A stretch of DNA of 11,372 nt from positions 1-11,372 of the forward strand of contig JBHOQO010000150.1 in assembly GCA_042408925.1 (NCBI GenBank). The letters are read 5' to 3'. Every line of letters begins with the position of its first letter. Within the stretch, counting starts at the first letter, position 1. The position numbers and the translations under genes were made by a program. A model generated the notes under the pieces. The model worked only from the letters and a program-made list of their open reading frames with translations. It did no database searches and was not told the origin of the DNA. The stretch comes from BPIH01 sp042408925 (lineage in GTDB: Bacteria; Chloroflexota; Limnocylindria; Limnocylindrales; CSP1-4). Shown here piece after piece: positions 1 through 5,216 of the stretch.

Positions 1-1
1 A

Positions 2-109
2 CCCGGAGCGGGGGCCGTCGAGGCGCGCCCGGCCCAGCCGCCGGCGGGCGGCGCGCTCGCCCTCGCCGAAGCCGTCGATCCGCCGAGCAGCGGCGAGCGG
101 GGGAGCTGA
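2..109 (+). CDS. 3' end of an upstream gene (partial), product unknown
   Basis: An open frame enters at the left edge and ends at a TGA at 107-109, giving about 35 residues rich in Ala, Gly and Pro. Nearly every codon in this frame ends in G or C, the same third-position bias as the certain genes of the window, which is why I read it as the tail of a real + strand gene. Nothing in these residues identifies a family. In DNA this GC-rich open frames are common by chance, so the call is tentative; only the sequence to the left can decide it. Confidence 0.35.
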   Translation, partial: PGAGAVEARPAQPPAGGALALAEAVDPPSSGERGS

Positions 110-232
110 CCCGGCGGCCGGAGCTGCGCCCGGGACCGAGGCCGCAACCGGGGCCGCAACCTGAGATCGCCGCGTCCACCGATCCGACCCCGAAGGGATC
201 CGGCCGCCGCCGACCGGCCGGTCCCGGGGCGG

Positions 233-238
233 TTGACA
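233..238 (+). promoter_or_regulatory. Candidate -35 box TTGACA
   Basis: A perfect TTGACA hexamer lies 43 nt before the GTG at 281. No good -10 box follows at the usual distance: the closest are ACGGTA at 257-262 (18-nt spacer) and TACGTC at 261-266 (22-nt spacer). The same TTG could be read as a start codon for the secreted-protein gene, but no Shine-Dalgarno sequence precedes it. A promoter role is therefore as likely as a start codon. Confidence 0.3.
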
Positions 239-280
239 GGGCGTCACGTCCGTGGCACGGTACGTCGGAAGGCTCGCGCC

Positions 281-925
281 GTGGACGTCCGCAGAATCGC
301 GACCGTCGTCGTCCTCGCGATGCTCGCCACCGGAGCCGTCGTCGTCTCGCAGGAGCCGGCCGACGTCGGCGCTCCGGCCCGATCGGCACCGGCGGGCGCG
401 TCGCCGCCGGTCACCCTCGCGCCCTCCCTCCCCGGACCGGTCACGCTCCCGCCGTCGACGCCCGAGCCGTCGAGGCCGACGGGCGCGGCCGTCGCCTCCC
501 CCGATCCCGACTGCCCCCTCACCCGACCCGACCCGCCGTTCCTCGCCCCCAAGCCCTGGCCGTCGACCCCGCCGCCACGCTACCGGGCCGCGTGGTACGG
601 GACCCCCGATCTCTGGACGATGCTGAGCGTCGGGGGCGAGGTCTGGATCGGCCTGCCGCTCGGGCCGGACGGATACGGGCAGAAGACATTCTGGTTCAGC
701 GTCCGCTGGCCGTATCTCGAGGAGATCATGCCCGAGATCATGGTGACCGGCCGCCGGCTCGACGGCCCGGGCGACTTCCGGGTCGGGCCCCCGGGCACGA
801 ACGCCGGCGCCGACTTCGGCGAGGCGATGCTCGTCGGGGTCGACTTCCCGTCGCCCGGCTGCTGGGAGCTGACCGGCAGCTACCGCGGCGCCACGCTCTC
901 CTACGTCGTCTGGGTCGGCCCGTAA
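281..925 (+). CDS. Secreted or membrane-anchored protein with Pro-rich linker and C-terminal beta domain
   Basis: This 214-residue protein begins MDVRR, followed by one hydrophobic segment (residues 6-23), which is a signal peptide or anchor without a lipobox Cys. Residues 28-100 are a flexible Pro/Ala/Ser/Thr linker. Residues about 101-214 form the folded part, with the core AWYGTPDLWTML, then RRLDGPGDFRV, and the ending GCWELTGSYRGATLSYVVWV. I recognise this ending from uncharacterised exported proteins of Chloroflexota and other bacteria, but know no function for them. Cys78 and Cys194 are the only cysteines and could form a disulfide outside the cell. I chose GTG 281 because GGAAGG (267-272) lies 8 nt before it. 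A TTG at 233 would add 16 Arg-rich residues, has no ribosome site, and overlaps a TTGACA hexamer. No operon partner is evident; the Rieske gene starts 66 nt downstream. Confidence 0.8.
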   Translation: MDVRRIATVVVLAMLATGAVVVSQEPADVGAPARSAPAGASPPVTLAPSLPGPVTLPPSTPEPSRPTGAAVASPDPDCPLTRPDPPFLAPKPWPSTPPPRYRAAWYGTPDLWTMLSVGGEVWIGLPLGPDGYGQKTFWFSVRWPYLEEIMPEIMVTGRRLDGPGDFRVGPPGTNAGADFGEAMLVGVDFPSPGCWELTGSYRGATLSYVVWVGP

Positions 926-979
926 CGGGGCGCCGCGCCGTCCAGATCGGCCGGGCGGGTTCGGGCAGCGCGGTTCGGG

Positions 980-985
980 CATCAT
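980..985 (+). promoter_or_regulatory. Candidate -10 box (CATCAT) of a leaderless Rieske transcript
   Basis: CATCAT matches the -10 consensus at four of six positions and ends 6 nt before the ATG at 992. The bases TGGCGG between box and ATG contain no properly spaced Shine-Dalgarno sequence. The geometry would place the transcription start at or next to the ATG. No -35 element is visible. This is one of four similar arrangements in the window. Confidence 0.3.
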
Positions 986-991
986 TGGCGG

Positions 992-1471
992 ATGACCCCG
1001 ACACCGCTCCCCTACCCGCCTCACCTCGCCGTCCCCGGCACCGGCACGGACTTCGAGCCGCTCCTGGCCGTCGCCGACCTCCCGCCTGGGGCGATGCGGC
1101 GGGTCAGCCGCGGCGACACCGACGTCCTCCTCGCCCACGTCCCGGGCCGCGGGATCGTCGCCGTCGACGACCGCTGCCCGCACATGAGTGCCCCGCTCTC
1201 CCTCGGGGCCCTCGACGGCTGCGTCGTCGCCTGCCCGCTCCACGAAGGCCGCTTCGACCTCTGCACCGGCGACCCCGTCCAGATGCCGACGACCGGCGGG
1301 CTCGACCCCGACGGCGTCCCTCATCCGCCGTGGACCCCGGCCGGGCGCGAGCCGAAGGCCGACGTCCCGGGGCGAAAGGCCGAGGCCCGCCGCCTGACCC
1401 GGGTCCGGCGCTTCCGGTACTACCCGCTCCGGATCCGCGACGGGACGATCGAGGTCTCGCTGCCGGGCTGA
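992..1471 (+). CDS. Soluble Rieske [2Fe-2S] ferredoxin-like protein
   Basis: This 159-residue cytoplasmic protein has no signal peptide or membrane segment. The Rieske cluster ligands are clear: Cys62-x-His64 and, 16 residues later, Cys81-x2-His84, in the motifs DRCPHMSAPLS and CPLHEGRFDL. The preceding beta strands (about 22-60, ending GRGIVAVDDRC) and the closing strand YYPLRIRDGTIEV (about 144-156) fit a Rieske fold of the dioxygenase-ferredoxin or NirD type, an electron carrier or redox domain. It is longer than the usual 105-110 residues: it has about 20 extra N-terminal residues and a Pro/Gly-rich insert (about 100-140) between the second ligand pair and the last strand. There is no oxygenase or reductase gene beside it, so the partner is unknown. 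It stands alone and converges on the LOG-family gene with a 21-nt gap. No Shine-Dalgarno sequence precedes the ATG. Confidence 0.88.
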   Translation: MTPTPLPYPPHLAVPGTGTDFEPLLAVADLPPGAMRRVSRGDTDVLLAHVPGRGIVAVDDRCPHMSAPLSLGALDGCVVACPLHEGRFDLCTGDPVQMPTTGGLDPDGVPHPPWTPAGREPKADVPGRKAEARRLTRVRRFRYYPLRIRDGTIEVSLPG

Positions 1472-1492
1472 CCGAGGGACCCCGACGCAAGC

Positions 1493-2284
1493 TCAGCTGC
1501 CGGTCTCCTCCCGCGCCGCGGCGACCCCCTCGACGACCGCCCGGACGGCCGCGTCCGCGTCGTCGACGACGACGTAGATCTCGAGATCCTCTGGGCTGAT
1601 CGCCCGCGCTGCCAGGAGGGTATCCCGGAGCCAGTCGAGGAGCCCCGCCCAGTACGAGCGGCCGACGAGGACGACCGGGAAGTGCCGGATCCGATGGGTC
1701 TGGATGAGCGTCAGCGCCTCGAAGAGCTCGTCGAGGGTCCCGAAGCCGCCGGGGAGGATGACAAAGGCGTCGGCGTACTTGACGAACATCGTCTTGCGGG
1801 CGAAGAAGTAGCGGAACTCGATCCCGAGATCGACAAACGGGTTGAGCCGCTGCTCGTGGGGCAGCTCGATATTCAGCCCGATCGAGAAGCCGCCGCCCTC
1901 CCGGCAGCCCCGGTTCGCCGCCTCCATGACGCCGGGGCCGCCGCCGGTGATGACCGCGAACCCGGCCCGGGCGAGGCCCCGGCCGATCGCCCGGGCGAGC
2001 TCGTACGTCGGCTCGCCCTCGGTCGTGCGGGCCGAGCCGAAGACCGTGACCGCGGGGCCGATGGCGGCGAGGGCGTCGAAGCCCTCGACGAACTCGGCGA
2101 GGATCCGGAGGGCCCGCCAGGGATCGGAGTCGAGGAAGGCGGGGCGTTCGGTCCGGCGGAGGAGCTTCTGGTCCTCGGTCCGCGGCGGGCCGCCGGGGAG
2201 GCGCTCGGCGGCGTCGGGAGAGAGGACGACCCGGCCCTTTCGGCGGGGCGCGGGTTCGTCGGCGGGTGGGCGTTTCGCTCTCAT
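1493..2284 (-). CDS. LOG-family protein (TIGR00730 type), probable nucleoside 5'-monophosphate phosphoribohydrolase
   Basis: This 263-residue protein has the Rossmann-like LOG/lysine-decarboxylase-like fold. Diagnostic motifs are GGGPGVMEAAN (114-124) and PGGFGTLDELFE (178-189), the phosphate-binding and active-site signature of the family, with the conserved Arg-Lys of FARKTMF (161-167) before it. Characterised members cleave cytokinin riboside 5'-monophosphate or related nucleotides to a base plus ribose 5-phosphate. The bacterial substrate here cannot be read from sequence. The N-terminal 40 residues are basic and poorly ordered; the body from about 41 to 263 fits the longer bacterial subgroup. 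I start at ATG 2284 (MRAKRPPADE); an upstream GTG or ATG in frame would add an Arg-rich tail of about 17 residues without a better ribosome site. It lies 60 nt downstream of the ArsC-like gene on the same strand, possibly cotranscribed, though a -10-like CATCCT also sits 6 nt before its ATG. Confidence 0.92.
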   Translation of the reverse strand: MRAKRPPADEPAPRRKGRVVLSPDAAERLPGGPPRTEDQKLLRRTERPAFLDSDPWRALRILAEFVEGFDALAAIGPAVTVFGSARTTEGEPTYELARAIGRGLARAGFAVITGGGPGVMEAANRGCREGGGFSIGLNIELPHEQRLNPFVDLGIEFRYFFARKTMFVKYADAFVILPGGFGTLDELFEALTLIQTHRIRHFPVVLVGRSYWAGLLDWLRDTLLAARAISPEDLEIYVVVDDADAAVRAVVEGVAAAREETGS

Positions 2285-2290
2285 CGCCAC

Positions 2291-2296
2291 AGGATG
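2291..2296 (-). promoter_or_regulatory. Candidate -10 box (CATCCT) before the LOG-family gene
   Basis: On the minus strand CATCCT is followed by six bases (GTGGCG) and then the ATG at 2284. The spacing matches that seen before the Rieske gene (CATCAT, six bases, ATG). No Shine-Dalgarno sequence is present. The match to the -10 consensus is only partial and no -35 is evident, so the call is weak on its own. Confidence 0.22.
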
Positions 2297-2344
2297 CCAC
2301 CGGCGGCGCCGGGCCGCTCGGAGCGCCGCTCCCAACGCCCTCCC

Positions 2345-2710
2345 CTACGTCGGCCGGGCTCGGACGGCCTCCGCCCAGCGCCGCCATGCTGCCTCGTCCT
2401 TGCCGACGGCGACCTCGCTCCCGTGCCGGGCGAGCGGCAGGCGAAGGAGCGTCGGATCGGCGAGGAGCCGCTCGACGATCTCGGCGTCGTCCATCCGCAG
2501 GTAGCCGAGCCCGCCCGCCGCGTAGGCTCGGCTCCCCTCGTCGAGGAGGGCCCGGGCCCCGAGCCGCTCGACGAAGCGCCGCAGCTCGGCCGCCGCCAGC
2601 GGCCGCCGCCGGAGATCGACGAAGTGGACTCGAATCCGGCGCTCGGCGAAGAAGCGGAGCGCCGCCCGCGTCGGACGGCTGTCGAGGAGGCCGAAGATCT
2701 GGATCTCCAC
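2345..2710 (-). CDS. ArsC/Spx-fold protein lacking all cysteines
   Basis: This 121-residue protein matches the ArsC/Spx/YffB family along its whole length. It has a first strand and helix (EIQIFGLLDSRPTRAALRFF, 2-21), a second strand HFVDLRRRP (29-37), LLDEGSRAY (55-63) where the family has an Asn/Glu-Lys-Ser motif, and the tail ADPTLLRLPL (84-93) equivalent to the family's DPxLIxRP segment, then VAVGKDEAAW (100-109). The Cys normally found just before the first helix is replaced (LLDSRPTR), and the protein contains no Cys at all, so it cannot be a thiol arsenate reductase. I recall similar Cys-free members in Chloroflexota and Actinobacteria, so this is probably a subfamily, with a binding or regulatory role more likely. 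I chose the GTG start at 2710 because it gives VEIQIFG at the expected first strand. No Shine-Dalgarno precedes it. Confidence 0.82.
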   Translation of the reverse strand: MEIQIFGLLDSRPTRAALRFFAERRIRVHFVDLRRRPLAAAELRRFVERLGARALLDEGSRAYAAGGLGYLRMDDAEIVERLLADPTLLRLPLARHGSEVAVGKDEAAWRRWAEAVRARPT

Positions 2711-2717
2711 GGCCCGA

Positions 2718-2723
2718 AGGGTA
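2718..2723 (-). promoter_or_regulatory. Candidate -10 box (TACCCT) of a leaderless ArsC-like transcript
   Basis: On the minus strand TACCCT, which fits TANNNT, ends 7 nt before the GTG start at 2710. There is no Shine-Dalgarno sequence in between. Transcription would begin at or next to the start codon. The 16-bp palindrome at 2740-2755 lies just upstream, near where a -35 element would be. Confidence 0.32.
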
Positions 2724-2739
2724 CGGTACGGCACGCCCG

Positions 2740-2755
2740 CCCGACGGCCGTCGGG
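2740..2755. promoter_or_regulatory. Perfect 16-bp palindrome in divergent intergenic region (candidate operator)
   Basis: CCCGACGGCCGTCGGG is a perfect palindrome with no loop. It lies between the divergently transcribed ArsC-like gene (start 2710) and ACT gene (start 2841). Candidate -10 boxes lie on either side: TACCCT (2723-2718, minus) and TACCAT (2760-2765, plus). A dimeric repressor bound here would block both. GC-rich palindromes arise more often by chance in DNA of this composition, which limits confidence. Confidence 0.4.
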
Positions 2756-2759
2756 GCGG

Positions 2760-2765
2760 TACCAT
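2760..2765 (+). promoter_or_regulatory. Candidate -10 box (TACCAT) for the ACT gene group
   Basis: TACCAT fits TANNNT and shares four of six bases with TATAAT. It would start transcription near 2772, leaving a leader of about 70 nt before the GTG at 2841. No recognisable -35 lies 16-18 nt upstream; that interval is occupied by the palindrome at 2740-2755. Confidence 0.25.
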
Positions 2766-2840
2766 CGGGTCGAGCGGCCCCGGTCGGCGTCCGTTGCCCC
2801 CGGACGGCCGCCTCGGCCGCCGAACGCAGGAGTCGAGATC

Positions 2841-3104
2841 GTGACCGTCTGGTTCACCGTCCAGCTCGAGGATCGGCCGGGCTCGCTCGGGCGCCTTGCC
2901 ACCGCCCTCGGGGAGCGCGGCATCAACATCACCGGGATCGTGGGGGTCGCCGAGGACACCGGCGGGGCCCTCATGCTCACGACGAGCGACCCCGAGGCGA
3001 CCGGCGAGGTCCTCGCCGCCCTCGCCGTCCCCTTCGAGCGCCACGAGCCGGGGAGCGGGATCGCCCCCGACCGGCTCACGGTCGCCGACCTCGGCGGCCG
3101 CTGA
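2841..3104 (+). CDS. Small single ACT-domain protein
   Basis: This 87-residue protein is one ACT domain with a short tail. The first strand (TVWFTVQLED), the RPGSLGRLATALGERGINITGI helix and turn (about 12-33) and the strand GGALMLTTSD (41-50) follow the beta-alpha-beta-beta-alpha-beta pattern. The Gly in the loop DRPGSLG is the position that usually shapes the ligand pocket. ACT domains bind amino acids or other small ligands and often control metabolic enzymes as dimers. The GTG start is well supported by AGGAG at 2828-2832, 8 nt upstream. The ACT-DUF5612 gene follows 27 nt downstream with its own strong ribosome site, so the two are probably cotranscribed and may form hetero-oligomers (inference). 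Confidence 0.85.
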   Translation: MTVWFTVQLEDRPGSLGRLATALGERGINITGIVGVAEDTGGALMLTTSDPEATGEVLAALAVPFERHEPGSGIAPDRLTVADLGGR

Positions 3105-3131
3105 CGCCGGCCGTCGCCGAGGAGGCGCACC

Positions 3132-3812
3132 ATGGCCCGCCGCTCCGGCGCCTCGGGCGCCGTCGCCCTCCGGGTCGACCACGTCGACCGCCCCTCGGCC
3201 ATCCCGGCGATCGCCGCCCGAATCGCCGACCTCGGCGGGGCGCTCCGGACCCTCTCGACCGTCCGCCGCCTCGACGGCGAGCCGCCGACCGTCGAGGTCG
3301 AGGTCGAGATCGAGGGCGCCGAGGAGGCAACCCTCCTCGAGGCGCTCGCCGGGCTCCCGGAGGTCCGGGGGATCCGGCCGACCCGGGCCCTCGATCGCGT
3401 CTTCGGCAAGCGGGTCATCGTCATCGGCGGCGGGGCCCAGGTCGCCCAGGTCGCCCTCGGCGCCGTGTCCGAGGCCGATCGTCACAACCTCCGCGGCGAG
3501 CGGATCAGCGTCGATACGATCCCCCTCGTCGGCGAGGAGAACATCGCGACGGCGGTCCGGGCCGTCGCCGACCTGCCCCGGGCCCGCCTCCTCGTCCTCG
3601 CCGGCTCGATCATGGGCGGCGAGATCTCGCGGGCCGCCGACGAGCTCCGGGCCCTCGGGATCCCGATCGTGGCCCTGAACATGGTCGGCTCGATCACCGA
3701 GCACGTCGACCTCGTCGTCTCGGACCCGGTCCAGGCCGGGACGATGGCGGTCATGGCGATCGCCGACACGGCGACCTTCGACCTCTCCCGCCAGCGCGGC
3801 CGCCGCTACTAG
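3132..3812 (+). CDS. ACT-DUF5612 protein (putative regulatory/ligand-binding)
   Basis: This 226-residue soluble protein has two parts. Residues about 11-82 form an ACT-like domain: strand VALRVDHVDRP, a helix, strand LSTVRRL, strand TVEVEVEIEG and a second helix. Residues about 90-226 match what I recall as DUF5612: FGKRVIVIGGGAQVAQ (91-106), then EADRHNLRGERISVDTIPLV (114-133), LAGSIMGGEI (156-165), ALNMVGSITEHVDLVVSDP (181-199) and QAGTMAVMAIAD (201-212). The GGGAQ turn and Rossmann-like strand order suggest nucleotide or small-molecule binding, but no reaction is known to me. The start is firm: GAGGAGG (3119-3125) lies 6 nt before the ATG. The preceding gene is a lone ACT domain 27 nt away. 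The exonuclease III gene follows after 26 nt. Confidence 0.83.
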   Translation: MARRSGASGAVALRVDHVDRPSAIPAIAARIADLGGALRTLSTVRRLDGEPPTVEVEVEIEGAEEATLLEALAGLPEVRGIRPTRALDRVFGKRVIVIGGGAQVAQVALGAVSEADRHNLRGERISVDTIPLVGEENIATAVRAVADLPRARLLVLAGSIMGGEISRAADELRALGIPIVALNMVGSITEHVDLVVSDPVQAGTMAVMAIADTATFDLSRQRGRRY

Positions 3813-3838
3813 CGCCGCCCGAACCCACCGACCCGGCG

Positions 3839-4750
3839 ATGCGGATCGCGACCTGGACCGTCAACTCACTGAAGGCCCGCCTCGACAAGGTCCTCTGGTG
3901 GCTCGAGCGGGCGGCCCCCGACATTCTCCTCCTCCAGGAGACGAAGCTCGCCGACGCCGACGCCCCGCTCGTGCCGTTCCGGATCGCCGGCTACGAGCTC
4001 GTCCACCACGGCGAGGGTCGCTGGAACGGCGTCGCCGTCGCCTCCCGCCTCCCGATCGGGGACGTCGTCACGAACTTCGGCGACGGCCCCGTCCGCGACA
4101 GCGGGCCCGGAGCCCCGACGGTCGCCGAGGAGGACTTCGACCCCTTCGACGAGGCCCGGATGATCGCCGCGAGGATCGACGGGCTGCGGGTCGTCTCGGT
4201 CTACGCCCCGAACGGCCGGAGCGTCGGTTCGCCCTTCTACGAGGGCAAGCTTCGCTGGTTCGAGCGGCTCGCCCGCTGGCTCGCCGAGGCCTGCCGACCC
4301 GACGAGCCGCTCGTCGTCGGCGGGGACTTCAACGTCGCACCGGCCGACGCCGACGTCTGGGATCCCGAGGCCGTCCACGGCGGGACTCATGTCTCGCCGG
4401 CCGAGCGAGCGGCCTTCGAGCGGCTCCTCCGGTGGGGCCTCGTCGACGTCTACCGGCGTCTCCGTCCCGAGCCGGGCCGCTACACCTGGTGGGACTACCG
4501 GGCCGGTAACTTCCACCGGAACGAGGGGATGCGGATCGACCACCTCCTCGTCACCGAGCCCCTCGCCGCCCGGGCGGTCTGGGCGGAGATCGACCGCGAG
4601 GCCCGCAAGGGGACCCCGGTCCCCTCGGACCACGCCCCGCTCCTCGTCGACATCGACGCCCCCGGCCGCCCGATCGACGCCGGCTGGGAGGGCGCCCTGG
4701 CCCGGATCGCGGCCCGGACGAAGCCGCGGGCGGGCCGAGTCGCGCGTTGA
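3839..4750 (+). CDS. xthA: Exodeoxyribonuclease III / AP endonuclease family protein with N7T change
   Basis: This 303-residue protein is an ExoIII-type endonuclease/exonuclease/phosphatase fold enzyme, which cleaves abasic sites and removes 3' blocks in base-excision repair. Visible catalytic motifs are LLQETK with Glu34, VYAPNG (121-126, Tyr122), GGDFNVAP (161-168, Asp163 and Asn165), YTWWDYR (215-221), RIDHLL (232-237, Asp234) and SDHAPL (263-268, Asp264, His265). The opening is MRIATWTVNS, whereas the family usually has Asn at position 7 (WNVNS); here codon ACC gives Thr. In E. coli ExoIII Asn7 helps arrange Glu34 and the metal. It has about 30 extra C-terminal residues compared with the 268-residue E. 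coli enzyme. The ATG at 3839 is the only start that gives the correct first strand; no Shine-Dalgarno is seen, and it lies 26 nt after the DUF5612 gene, so coupling within that unit is likely. Confidence 0.93.
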   Translation: MRIATWTVNSLKARLDKVLWWLERAAPDILLLQETKLADADAPLVPFRIAGYELVHHGEGRWNGVAVASRLPIGDVVTNFGDGPVRDSGPGAPTVAEEDFDPFDEARMIAARIDGLRVVSVYAPNGRSVGSPFYEGKLRWFERLARWLAEACRPDEPLVVGGDFNVAPADADVWDPEAVHGGTHVSPAERAAFERLLRWGLVDVYRRLRPEPGRYTWWDYRAGNFHRNEGMRIDHLLVTEPLAARAVWAEIDREARKGTPVPSDHAPLLVDIDAPGRPIDAGWEGALARIAARTKPRAGRVAR

Positions 4751-4796
4751 CGGTCCGGAGCCGGCGGCGCTCCTCCCGCGGTCGCGTCCGAGGCCG

Positions 4797-5117
4797 CTAG
4801 AGCCGAACGGTCCGCTCGAGGTCGACGACGAGGACCGTGGCGCCGCCGTGGGCCACGGTCCGGGCCTTCCAGTCGGCGAGCCGCTCGAGGAGGACGAGCG
4901 GGACCTCGACCTCCCGGGGTCGGCAGACCTCGGAGAGGGTCCCAAGGATCGCCTCGACGCGGTCGTCCTCAGCGGCGAGGAGGAACGTCGCGTTCGGCTC
5001 GCCGAGGAGGCCGCCGAGGGACGGCAGCTGGGTGAAGCGATGGCCGGCCCGCCGGAGGGCGTCGGCGGCGGCAGCCGCGTCGTCGCCGTGGACGATCGCG
5101 AAGAGGAGCTTGCTCAT
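4797..5117 (-). CDS. darA: DarA/YaaQ-type cyclic-di-AMP receptor (PII-like)
   Basis: This 106-residue protein resembles Bacillus subtilis DarA (YaaQ, also called PstA), a trimeric PII-like cytoplasmic receptor for cyclic-di-AMP. Conserved landmarks are KLLFAIVHGDD (3-13), GHRFTQLPSLGGLLGEPNAT (25-44), AEDDRVEAIL (49-58), EVCRPR (63-68) and GGATVLVVDLE (91-101). Two pocket positions differ from the Bacillus protein as I remember it: the Phe after GG is Leu37, and the Gly of IGVED is Ala48. The long loop between the last helix and last strand also differs. Ligand binding is therefore likely but not certain. The ATG at 5117 is chosen because GGGAG lies 5 nt upstream and MSKLL is the usual strand start; an earlier ATG would add only nine residues. 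A minus-strand TACACT (5178-5173) in the 99-nt upstream gap could be its -10. It converges on xthA. Confidence 0.85.
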   Translation of the reverse strand: MSKLLFAIVHGDDAAAAADALRRAGHRFTQLPSLGGLLGEPNATFLLAAEDDRVEAILGTLSEVCRPREVEVPLVLLERLADWKARTVAHGGATVLVVDLERTVRL

Positions 5118-5216
5118 CGGGGCTCCCTCAATTCGTGTCCGCATTGCCGGGTCGCCGACAGGTCGCGGCGCCAGTGTACCTGTGTGACGCAGACGACCGC
5201 CGCTACCGGACCACCG

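Noticed and set aside
140..161. Direct repeat GGCCGCAACC (140-149 and 152-161)
   Set aside because: Only two copies with a 12-bp period in GC-rich DNA; no sign of an iteron, CRISPR or slipped-repeat function.
1104..3704. Minus-strand open frame of 866 codons
   Set aside because: It runs antisense or out of frame across the Rieske, LOG, ArsC-like, ACT and DUF5612 genes. Its product is Arg/Pro/Gly/Asp-rich low-complexity sequence, as expected from the opposite or shifted frame of GC-rich genes.
1682..3838. Plus-strand open frame fused upstream of the exonuclease III gene
   Set aside because: The frame is open only because stops are rare at this GC content. The part before ATG 3839 overlaps well-supported genes on both strands and shows no domain; the enzyme's normal N-terminus begins at 3839.
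5173..5178. TACACT on the minus strand as a promoter for the cyclic-di-AMP receptor gene
   Set aside because: It fits TANNNT, but no -35 is recognisable 16-18 nt upstream and readthrough from the gene 99 nt upstream is possible. I mention it with the gene but do not list it as a feature.
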